Shown here: piece by piece, positions 50,901 through 62,900 of the stretch
Position numbering within the stretch: the first letter of the stretch is position 1
Layout: each line of letters begins with the position of its first letter
IMG/VR virus record: IMGVR_UViG_3300045993_000757
Span: 1-64,000 of that record
DNA from: a virus
DNA: 64,000 nucleotides
Reading direction: 5' to 3' (one strand)
Translations under genes and position numbers: made by a program
Notes under the pieces: model-generated
Database searches by the model: none
Seen by the model: the letters and a program-made list of their open reading frames with translations, nothing else
What the model was told of the DNA's origin: nothing

Positions 50901-53900
50901 CGAACCCAGGGCGGAAGACGACCACTGGTTCGTGGTCCGTCACCCCGGAGGAACGACATCCGCATCCAACGTCCCGCCGATCATCGGCAAGATGTTCGAC
51001 CCGGCCTGGGTCCAGTCCATTGAGTCCCGGAAGCTCACGCGCGAGAAGGTGCTGAAGGCGGAGGAGCTGAAGAAGAAGATCAAGGGCAAGGAGAAGCCCC
51101 AGGATGCTCGGGAACAGGCGGCGGCAGAGGCTCGTGCCAAGAAGGAGGCGTTCGAGCGCGCCGAGGCTGAACGCAAGGCCAAGGAAAAGGCGGACCAGGA
51201 TGCGGCCCGCAACGAGTTCGAGTCGGCTTTCCAGCAGGCGAAGGCCCTGGCTCCTGGCGACAAGGTTGGAAAACGAGTCGTCCAATCCAACAACACCGAG
51301 ACCACGGACATCCAGTTCGAGGGCGAGAACACCCCCGAGGACTACGAGAACGTCGCCGTCTTCATCATGGACGGAAACGACGTGGTGAAGGCTTCAACGC
51401 CACCGCCGGCCGCAGGCAAGACGTTCAAGGTGGGCGACCGAGTTCAGTGGATGGACGGGAAGATCACAAGGACTGGCGTCGTCCGTGAGCAAACCGCCAT
51501 CGGGGTATCAGTCAACGACGATGACTCGGGCAGGAACTACCTGCTGGCTTCGAGTGACTTGACTGAACTCAGTAAGCCCGTTTCGGACCAACCCCAAGCC
51601 CCCGCGATCATCGAGGCGTGGAAGAAGGGGAAGCGAGAACTGGCCCAGCAACTCGCCGATCGACTGCCCGAACCCGGTGACACATGGGCGTTCCGGACTT
51701 CCGACACCGGAAACCTGGCTGGGTATGGTGCCGGGGATTCCACCTTCACCCGAGACCTGACGGTGCGTGGCAAGCCTCTGTGGCAATGGATCAACGAGGC
51801 CCAGGCAGATACCCTTCCGAAACCCGGATCCAACGCCCAGGAGAACAAGCCGGCCGCAGGGATCACCGCGGACAACCTGCACAAGCAGAACCTCCGGATG
51901 TTCACGGGCATCCTGAAGCCCATCATCGAACGTGTCCGAGGAATCTTCGATCGCCTTGAACGGGGGAAGAAAGTCTCCCAAGATGACCATTCGTTCCTCA
52001 GTCGGTACAGGGCTTTTGCCACCGAGAAAGTTAGGTCTCTGAATGAGGGGTTTGGGGATGTCCCCGCGGAGAGCATCGCTCAGAAGTACACCGATGACTT
52101 CGAGGGCATTGCCTTGGCCCGAGATTACACCAAGGCCCAACTGGAGGTGGAAAAGAGGCACCTCACCAAGTTTGGGCAACTGTTTCCGACGGGATCCGAA
52201 ACAGGGAACATCATCTCAGGACTTCTGGGCCGCGTCATGGAAGCGATCAATCGCCATGATGGTGTCCCGATTCCTCGCCTCGCATCCAAGATTCCCAAAC
52301 GTCCTATCCGCAAGCCCTCGACCCGCGAGCGTGCCCCCGACCTGATCGACCTCCTGATCGACACCGTGGGGAAGATCGACCCCAAGCTGATCAAGGAGGC
52401 CAATCCAGACTTCAAGCCCACGGGCGCGGCCCGCCTGCTGTTCAGCCCCAAGGGAACTCCAGCCGACCAGGCCATGCACGCCGTGGTGGGACAGATGGGC
52501 GTCACGGCCGACATGAGCATCGACCAGTTCGCCGAGGCGATAACGGCGGCTGCCAATGGCAGGAAGGCCACACGCAAGGGCTGGGCGGCGGAAGGGGCCC
52601 AAAACGACGCGGATGCCAAGCGCGCCCTGGCGTTCCATGCGTTCCTGGATAAAGAACGCCCGTCAGGTCTTAGCGTCTCCGAGTTGAAGATGGGCGACAG
52701 CTTCACGGTGGACGGAGATCCTTTCTCCGTCATCGGGGTGGAGTACGGCGAGGATGGAGGGCCTTTCTCGGTTACCCTGGACGGCGGGAAGAAGTGGGGG
52801 ACCCAGGTTGTCGATGGGAAGAAACCAGTCACGGTTGATGACGGAAGCTTCGCGGGCGTGAACGGCCCCATTGAGCCGGAGACCAGCAAGCTCCCGTCCG
52901 AAATCGCGGACGAGATTCGTCGAGTGGTTGGATTCATCCAGGAGGTCAGGAACTACCTCAATTCCCAGCTTCAGTGGAAAGACAATCACAGCCGCTTTGT
53001 CGTGGAGGAATACCTCAAGGACAACGCTCAGGCCATCGAAGCCGCTCAGAAGACCATTCAGGAATTCAGAGACGTTGCTCCGACTCACAACATCGACGCC
53101 GAGCTCGTCATCGAGGAACTCGGCGGAGTTCCTGACATCACGCTTCCCCCTGAAAAACCTGCGGGCATCCCAGGCTTCTTCGACGCCATCGAGTCCGACG
53201 AGGACCGGATCGCCCGCGAGCGCAACGAGGCCGAGCAACGCCGCGCCAAGGCCGACGCCGACAAGCTCCGCGACCTGGCCAACAAGCCGCTCAAGGGAAC
53301 TGCTGGCGACCTGGGGCAGGGGGCCCTGTTTGCGGAACCCGGCGACCAGGACTTGTTCGCCCCGCCGCCGGCCGACGTTCAGCCCAAGCGCAAGGCCATG
53401 GACGCGATCCAGGCCAAGGTGGACGCCCAGGACGCCACCAAGCGCGCCAAGATCGAGGAGCTGAAGAAGCGGCTGAAGCCGAACATGGGCGGAGAAGACA
53501 TCACGCCGTTCTCCCTCAAGGAGCTTTCTCCCCAGACCAAGAACGACCTGATCGAACTGTCGGGGCTCTACCTGAGCAGCGACATCGTCTCCTTCGCCGA
53601 GTTCTCAACCAAGCTCATCGACGACTTCGGGGACAGCGTTCGTCCCTGGCTCCAATTCGCCTATGAAAGCTCTCGGTTCTCTCCTGGTGCGACTTACAAG
53701 GGATCAATGGACCCGGCTGATTGGGTCGAACAACTCGCCAAAAAATATGACTCAGGTGCCACTCCGGATCTGGAATCAGATCGCTTCCGAACAACAGGAC
53801 AACCTGGACCCGATCGCGGTCCAACTGTTCAGCCTGAAAACCTCGGACCAGCTCAACCTGGTGATCGACCTGTGGCACCAGGAGATTCGCAAGCTGACAC

Positions 53901-56900
53901 CGGAACCCCTGGTGGCGTCAGCGATCGTGGCGATTCTACCACTGATGCGCGCCCAGCGGGCGGTGAACGCCTTCCTGAGCCAGCGGCCAGCCCTGTCGTG
54001 GAACGTCCGGCAAGCCATCCCGGAACTCAACGGCCTGGACGAAGCGGTGGAACTGGGCGTGCTCGAGTATCGGCTGCGGCGCAATCAGACCTTGGATCTC
54101 CGGAAGCTCCTGTCGTCGCCCCAGACGTGGCAACTCCTCCGCCCGATTTTGGAGCGTACCCCAGCGACAACCCCGTCGCCGACCAAGCCGACGCCAACGC
54201 CCGATCCTACCCCTGGCTCTCCGCCGATCCCGGCAACATAGAGAGCACGCTTCCGATGCTGTTCCCCAGCCAGCGGAAGAACGTCTTCCTGGCGGAGCGG
54301 CGGTTCGCGGAGACCCCGGTGGCAGCCACGCACGCCTCGGGCACCGGCCTGGGCGATCCCAAGCGCGGGATCCTGTTCACCGATGGCACCGGCACCGGCA
54401 AGACCTACTCCGGGGCAGGCATCGTCAAACGCTTCCTCATGCAGGGGAAGACGCGGATCCTCATCGCGGTCCCGAACGCCAACATCATCGAGGCGTGGAA
54501 GTCGGCGATGAAGGACTTGGAGATCCCGCACTTCGTCCTTCCCGACACCAGCACCGCCGCCAAGGGCGTCACGCTGACCACCCAGGCGAACCTCCGAAAC
54601 AACGCCGAGCTCGCCAAGCAGGACTTCGACCTGGTGGTCATCGACGAGTCTCACAACCTCCTGTCCAACGAGGCGGGTGAGGCGAACGCGGGTCTTCGGT
54701 CCTTCCGGATGGTGGCCAACCACCCCGACAGCGTGGAGCGAAAGGCCACGAATGCCATCATCGGGCCTGCCCCGGTCCAGGCGGACTACGCAGGCGGAGG
54801 TGATTTCGCGGCTGCCCTTCACCAGTGGGACCAAAAGCGCATCGACAACATGGCGAAGATCAGCGCCGAGGTGAAGCGGATCAACGAACTGAACACCAAG
54901 GCGCTCTTTCTTTCAGCTACGCCATTCGCCTACCACACCTCGCTCATCATGGGCGACGGGTTCCTCTACTCCCTGCCCGACGACAGTCAGCGAACCGGAT
55001 ACAATCAGCCCAAGGGATTCGACCGGTTCCTCGCCGAGAACCTGGGATGGCGGATGCGAACTGGGAAGCTGAACAAGCCCAGCGCAAACGTGGACACTTC
55101 GGTCATGGAGATCCAACTCCACGACCTGTTCGCCAAGCGCGGGGCCATGCACGGCGTCTCGCTCGATGTTCCCCAGGACTACAGCCGGGAGTTCGTCCTG
55201 GTCCGACCGGCCGCAGCGCAGAAACTCGATGATGGGTTCTCGTTCTTCCGTGGCGGCGAGTCGTACCAGCAGCAGTACCCGATCCTCAATAAGGTCTTCA
55301 ACGAGCTCTGGGACTACAACCACGTCGCCCAACTCCTCGAAGCATTGAAGATGGACTCTGCCATCGAACGCATCCGCCAGCACGTTGCCATGGGCAGGAA
55401 GGTCATCCTGCTCCACAGCTACCTGAAGGCGAAGATCCATGCCCACCCCTTCCGGTTCGAGACCTACCCGCCGGAATTCCTGATGGCTTTCAACGGGGCG
55501 GATCTCAAGGCTGAGATGGACCGTTTCCGGAACGATCATGCCGAGTGGGCCAACATCGTCATGCCCGACTCTGAGCTTTCGTTGGAGAAGATCCGCCGCG
55601 AGTTCGGAGACTCCGTGGTCTTCAACAACGGCAAGGAGGCCCCCCGAAGTCGTGTCGAGGCGGTGATCGACTTCAACCGCGACGGTGGCGGCGTGAATCT
55701 CCTGGTCGGTCAGCTTCAGGCGACCAAGGAAGGCGTCTCGCTCCACGACAAGAGCGGGAAGCACCAGCGCGTCATGATGATGGTCGCGCTGCCCATCCGA
55801 CCCACCGATGCCATCCAGGCCGAGGGTCGCGGTTACCGGATCGGAGTGAAGACCGACGCCATCAACGAGTACATCGTGCTCCACACGATGATGGAGCGGT
55901 TCGCCTTCGCCTCGAAGATCAACGAGCGCGCGGACACCGTGGAAACCCTGGCCCTGGGATCGGACAGTCGAAACCTTCGCGACCGATTCCGCGACGGCTA
56001 CCTCAATGCCATCGACGCGGATCCCAACGACCAGCAGGGCAAGGGAAGCAAGGAGGCCGACCGCCGCGCCGAGACGATGTCGGACTTCGACCGGGCCGTG
56101 TCCTTCTACTTCGCCCGCACGAAGAAGAACTCCCGGACCAAGAGCGCCGAGGGGCTGGACTACTACCCCACGCCGGAGCCGCTGGGGCTCAAGATGGTGG
56201 AATGGGCTGACCCAAGCGCCGGGGACGCCCTGCTGGAGCCTTCCGCCGGCCACGGGGCCATCGGCCAGTGGTTCCCCAACATCGGCCAGCACGCCTACCT
56301 GGAACCCTCCGCCGAGCTTCGCAGCGAGCTGGGAATCAAGGTGAAGGCGGGGACCGTCTACTCGACGACGTTCGAGGACTACCACATCACGAACAAGTTC
56401 GACGAGATCGTGATGAACCCGCCGTTTGGTCGGGCGGGGGCCACGGCGTTCGCGCACCTCGCCAAAGCTTTCCGACATCTGGTAATGGGCGGGCGTATCG
56501 TCGCCCTGGTTCCCGATGGGGCCAACACGAACGACAAGATCGTCGAACTCCTAAGGGCCGGGAATGATCCCACGGGGCACTATGACGGCCGAGTGTTGCG
56601 GGCGGACATATCGCTTCCTTCGTCCGTGTTTGAACGGGCCGGGACCAGCGTTCGGACTCGCCTGCTGATCTTCGATACGCCGACCTATTCCGATCTCCAC
56701 TCCGGCCACCGGATCGGAGAAGGGCTTGAGAACCTGTTCCCGCCCACGTTCACGACCAAGATCGAGGCCAACACCATCCAGGAGTTGTTCGACCAGATCC
56801 GCGACCTGGACGTTCCGGCGCGAATCCGGAAGCCCAAGCCCGCCCCAAGCAATCCGCTGACCACACGGGACGCCATCATCCAGACGACATCCCAGGGCCC

Positions 56901-59900
56901 CGGCGTCGTTCCCACCCGCCAGCAGTCCACCACACCCCAGCTTCCTCCGTTGTTCAAGCTGGGTCAGACGACGCACGCGAAGAAGGGGATCCAGTTGTTC
57001 GTCGCCACGCTGACCAAGAGCTTGAGCGATGCGAACTTCTCCGTAGTCAACCGGATCGCCAAGAAGCACGACGGATACTACTCGGGGTACAACAAGGCCA
57101 ACGCGATCCCAGGATTCCAGTTCGACGCCGCGGATCAACGAGACGATTTCGTCGCCGAGGTTGAGCGGGCACTCCGACCTCCCGACGAATCCACTCCGAC
57201 CTACTCCCTGAAGGCGCGCGATCCGTTTGAGGTCAACGACATCACGCGCACCCGCGGGGCCATCATGGCTTCCATCGGAGTGCCGCACGTCGCGGATGCC
57301 ATGACGATGACCCCCGACGAGTTCGCCGCCGGGAAACATCCGACTGTCCTGGGGTTCTCTGGCAAGTCTCTATGGCAAGCCATCAACAGCGGGGATCCCA
57401 CCCTTTCGGCGTTGCTCCGTTCGCCCGCCTATTCGCTCAAGGTCCGTCCGGTGCAGTCGGACCTGTTCGACCGGGAGACGACGCGGAGCATCGCCCAAGC
57501 CTACACCTCGGCGGGAACGTCGCTGCCGAACAACCGCCCCGCCCTGTTCTCGGTGATCGACAACGGGGACGGGTGGAAGGCGCAGAGTCGAAACATCGAC
57601 TTCGGGGCCGGGAAGTCCTTGTGGATGGACGACGCCCTCAAGAGCCGGGGCGTGGAGAACCTTCGGTACGATCCATTCAACGAGGCCTCCGCCGTCAATG
57701 AGGCCACCGTCGATTCAGCTCTCCGCGCCCCGGCCGACACCTTGACCGTCGCCAACGTGCTCAACGTGGTCGCGCCGGAGGCTGCGTTGGATGAGACCAT
57801 CCGTCAAACCGCCCGCCTGCTGAAGCCGGACGGCAAGGCGTACTTCTGGGTCCACTTCGAGAACGGCAAGAAGTCCGGCGTTCCCCGCGGTCGCCCCGAC
57901 TCCTGGCAATGGCACCATAAGGCCGAGTGGTACGTCCCACACCTGAGCCGCTTCTACGGAAAGGTCGAGACCATCGGCCAGAACATGATCGTGGCCTCGC
58001 AGCCGATCCCCGTGGTGGGCGAATGGTCGCCGTCCGCGGAAGGGCCCACGTTCAGCCTCAAGCCGCGCGCCTACGACCTCACGCCGAACGGTGGGAATCC
58101 CATGGTGCCGCGCATCGGCTACCTCACCGGGAAGCACAGCGCCAAGATCCTCGCTCGCGCCCAGGCCCGCGGGGACATCGGGGCCCTGATTACGCCGACA
58201 TCGTCGCACTCATTGGACACGGCCCGGTCCTACCCGTTCTACGCCGTGGACAATGGCGTGTTCGGTAAGGCCGGGTTCAACGAGCCCAAGTTCAACGCCC
58301 TCCTGAACAAGATCCAACCGGGCGATCCCAAGGTCTTGTTCGTCGTGGCCCCCGATGTCCTGGCCCACCTTCCCAATGGCCAGGTGGTCGGGGATGCCGC
58401 GGCGACCATCGAGCGGTTCAAGGATTGGGGCCCTCGGATCCGGGAGCGCGGTCTTCCCGTGGCTTTCGTGGCCCAGGACGGGCTGGAGGATCGGTTCAAC
58501 GACATCCCATGGGACGGTATGGACGTGCTGTTCATCGGCGGGTCCACGGGCTGGAAGCTGGGCGAGTTCGCCGATCCGGAGCGCCGGCGGCGGTGGGAGT
58601 ATGTGATGGGCGAGGCGCACAACCGCGGCATCCCGATTCACATGGGGAGGGTGAACTCCAACGAGCGCCTGACGGGCCACGCCGTGGACATGGCTGCGTC
58701 CACCGCGGACGGGACCCTCCTGGCGTTCGGGGAGGACATCAACTTGCCCAGGCTCGAATCATGGCTGGATCAGTTGAACCACGGGGGGCTGTCTTACGCG
58801 GCTCGGAACATGACGGAGTTGGGAAGATTGCCCACGAGGCGGGAGATTATCGACTTGGCCAGTGATCGGAATCTTGCCTATGAAACCCTCGGGGCATTTG
58901 AGCCCGCCCTGGACGAGATCAACGCCACGCGCAACGAACTTGGGCTGCCCCCAATCGCACCCCGCCAGTTCGATCCGGGCCAAGCTGAGTTCGGTTTCTC
59001 GCTGAAAAAGCCAGTCCGGATGTTCCGCAGCTACGCCGAGTTGGAAACGGGGGCTCTCCAGTTCGAGTCCTGGCGCGACTGGTACTCGGCCGACAAGGCG
59101 AACATAGACTCTATGTTCGGTAAGGATGCCCCGCTGTTCGCACAGGTTCTCGCTGCCACGTCCATCCAGACTGAGGTTCCCGATAATGTCGGTCGAGCCT
59201 TGCGCGCCTACATTGAGATGATTCAGGGAGCGCCATTCACTGGTCAGATCCCATCGGCTAGGGTCAATTTGGAGCGAATCCGGGATGGAGAGTCGATCCG
59301 TGGCCCCAAGATAGAACCTTTTGCTCGGGCCATCATGGGCGATGAAAGCGCGATCGCTGTTGACAGGCACGTCATCCGCGCGATCTTCGGCGAGGACGCG
59401 GTCGCTACTCCGGCACTCATAAGAAAGGCACAAGATGTCATTCGCAAGATTGCGGCGAAACACGGGTGGACTCCTCGGCAAACCCAGGCCGCAGTCTGGG
59501 CTTGGAAAATCAATCTCAACGGGAAAACCCCCCAACGATACCTCGACTCCCTCACTCCCGATCGCTTCGCTAGCACAATCCGTGGATCAGGAGTTGAAGG
59601 ACTCGTTCGATCGCGCACGAATTTTGGACAGGGAACTCAAGCAGGCGTTGGGACCGGGGCGGCAGACACCGGATCCGGAGTTCAAACGGGAAATGAAACC
59701 CCCGCTTACAGCCTAAAGACCCCGCCCGATCACCGGCCGCTCGCGGAGGACATCAACGCTTTCCGCACCGAGTTCCCCACGGCCCCGCCGATCGTCGTCA
59801 ACCAGGACGATGCCGCGCGCGGGGCCCGGTTCGAGAATGGCGAGATCGTGGTCGCTGAGACCATGATGCCCAGCAGCCGCACCGGTCGCCGGGCGGAACT

Positions 59901-62900
59901 CCTGGCGGCTCTCTCAGACGCCGGTCGGCTGAACATTCCCCAGGGATTCTGGGATCGAAGCTGGAAGGGTCTTGTCGCGGCTTCCCCCGTCCTCATCGAG
60001 GAGACACGCAAGTCCATTGGCGGGAACATCGACACCCAAGAAGGCCGCAATGCCATCCTGGCTGAGTTGGTGAAGCGGACATCAAAGTCCTCCGCCCCCG
60101 TGGGATTCGTGCGTTCGGCCCTGGCGTTCTTCCGTGGCCTCGACCAGACGAAGACCCCGGCCTACATCATCGCGGCCATGCAGCGGACGCTGGACCGGGT
60201 GACCGACCAGTTCACGCCACACCAGGCGGGGCCGCAGGGCGAGGCGGACTTCGGACCCACCGACACGCTCCACCAGTACATCGGCGGTCTCAACCGCGAC
60301 GGATCACAGCGGGCGAGTGGCGTTCAGGAACAGGTCTTCGCCGACCAACACTTCGCCCTTTGGAACTCCTTCGAGCCTGAGCTTTCCCGCATGGAGGCGC
60401 GGCTCTCCGATCTTCAGACGGGGCTCCTGGAGGACCACCAGTTCGAGAGTGTCCGCCAGCGGATGCAGCAGATCGCCGACACGGTCCTGGCAACGAACAT
60501 TGCGAACCACCGGCGCGCGGCCCTGAACATCGCCGCCGATGACTTCATCGACCAAGTCCAGGAGGTGAATCCTGACCTCCTCACCCGCGAGGACATCGAG
60601 AACCACAGCATCTATCTCAACGAGGTGAAGGCCCGGCGAGCCATGTCGCTCATGCAGAACATCGAGCGGAACAAGGCGACTCGCGATTACCTGACGGACA
60701 ACCTGCCCCAGTACCCGATTCAAACCCTGAACCGCCGCATCTCCCGGCAGCAGATCCGCCTGTCTGACATCGAGCAGAACCACCCCGAAATGTACGCTCG
60801 TGCCTCCGAGTTGAAGTCGCGGGTGGAAGGCGATCCCGCGGCCCGCGCCGCCGCCGATGCCATTTCCGACCCGGCCATCCAGGAGTGGGTCGAGGTCATC
60901 CATCAGATCCGCGAGAGCGGGACCCAGCCGCGCGCCCTGGCAGCCATGCCGGTGGCCATCCAGAATTCCGCCGCCGTCGCCGCCGGGGTGTTCCAGTACA
61001 AGGCCAGGGCCATGCGGCGGGAGCTGGGGGATCGCCTGGTTCGAACGACCGACACCGCCCTTCGCGCCCTCAACAAGCTCGTCGAGGAACGGCGCAATTC
61101 CCGGCAGAAGGAAGGTCAGATCGAAGTCGCCATGGTGGAGATGATCCAGGCGGCACGCGGGGACGCCGGGGCCAGCGGTGGCCTCTACACCCTGGAGGAA
61201 GCCAAGCGGATGCGGGACATCGGGGACCGCGCCATCGCCCGGTTTGCTCGATTCCTGGGGGCTTCAGATCCCGGAACGCTGCCGGCTGAGCTTCGGGATG
61301 CCTTCATCGAGGACAACCTGATGTCCATCGGGATCGACCCGGCGACCCTGAGCGGGCCCAACTCGTTCGATCTCGACCGGATCGCCACCGATGCCGGGAT
61401 CTCGCGGGAAGCCTTCCTTCAGATCATGGAACTGGCGCGCACCTCGCGCCCCTTCCAGAACATGGTGGTCGCCCTGGCCGACGAGGCCGACGAGCGCGCT
61501 GAGACCAGCATCCTCAACGCCATCCAGCGGCTCCAACGGGTCCGCAACGAAGTCCTGAGCCGCCCCAGGGATCCGGTGGACACCACCGGCCTGACCCCCA
61601 AGGAGGCGCGCATCGCCATCGCCCGATCCGAACGTGCCATCATCCGGCAGGCGAACCAGGAGGCGCTGCTCTCCGCGGCCCCGTTCCTGCGCTCCCTGAA
61701 GCAGCAGACCCTCGAACTCAAGCAGTCGAACCGGTCGATGGACACGCAGATCGAGCGGTTGGAACGCGAGCTTCAGACGATCCAGAACCTCTCCGACATG
61801 GCCAACGCCGTGGACGGAGCGGCCCACGAGCTGGCCCCCGACAACTTCGGGGTGGCCGAGATGGTCTACCAGACTTCGGACGGCGTCTTCATGGCGGAGT
61901 TCCTGACGGCGGAAGGAACCCAGCCCGGCGTCCGGGTCAGCCCTGGCGAGGAGTATTCGGCCGAGAAGATCATGGAGATCATCCTCTATCGGGACGCGGC
62001 CCTGCGCGCCATCGCTGCCAACGTGAACCCGCCGGAGATCACGCGCGGCTTGGAAGTCGCCGTGGACATGGTCCTCCCGCTGATCGACGCCAACTCGACC
62101 CCCGGATCCATCGGAAAGACCCTGTCCCCGAACGGCCTGTCCGAACAGTGGACGAAGTATCCCATGGGCGTTCGAGCCGCGATGCCCCGCTTGATCCCCG
62201 GCATTTCCGGCCGGCGACTGGCGGAATCCATGGCCACCTACGCCCGTGTCGGAAGCAAGGTCACCGCCATCCTCAACAAGTACCACGCCCGCCGCGTCCA
62301 GTTGCTCAAGGCGGCGATGGACTCGATGAACCTGTCGCCCACGGACGAACTGGCGCGGTCCTCGTTCCGGCAGGTTTACAGCGAGGTGGCCCATCGCCTG
62401 CGCGAACACGGATCCAACGTGGCTCCTGGCGATCAGACGTTCTCCGGAAATCACGGATCCATCGTGACCCCGGAGCTGATCACCCTCCTCCGGTACGACC
62501 GTGAAATCTTCAGGGCCGTCCAGGACATCGTGGAAAGCCTGCCCTACGGCGGCATCCGCGAGTCCATCCCCGGCATGGATGTCCGCCTCATTCGCCCCTC
62601 GGCCGAGACCGGCGACGTGGGCCTGGCCCGGTCAGTGAACAAGGACTTCGAAGTCCCCCTGGCTCGCGCCTATTCCGCCGCAGTCACCCTGGCGACGAAC
62701 CAGCAGAAGGTCACCGGACAGAACGTGATCCCCGACATCACCGCGTTCTGGGACATGAATCCGCACCACATCCTGTTCCACATCCTGGACGCTGGGCGGA
62801 ACGACCTGGCCTTCGCTCGCAATCCGCAGCTTGTGGCCTTGGAGAAGCGATACGCGGCCGACATCCGCGCCGGCCGGGCCCAGGCCCCCAGGACGGTGCA

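Larger units (their letters stand above)
53509..59718 (+). repeat. Six [F/Y]-S-L-K motifs in the polyvalent protein
   Basis: The tetrapeptide FSLK or YSLK occurs at 53509-53520, 57202-57213, 57430-57441, 58051-58062, 58996-59007 and 59707-59718 (residues about 1869, 3100, 3176, 3383, 3698 and 3935). Four codon versions are used, so they are not DNA repeats. Apart from the first they lie at the edges of recognisable domains. A sorting, cleavage or docking tag is possible. Confidence 0.7.

Noticed and set aside
54913-56478. 521-aa leftward frame opposite the helicase domain
   Set aside because: Antisense to conserved helicase motifs; valine/glycine/leucine/arginine-rich.
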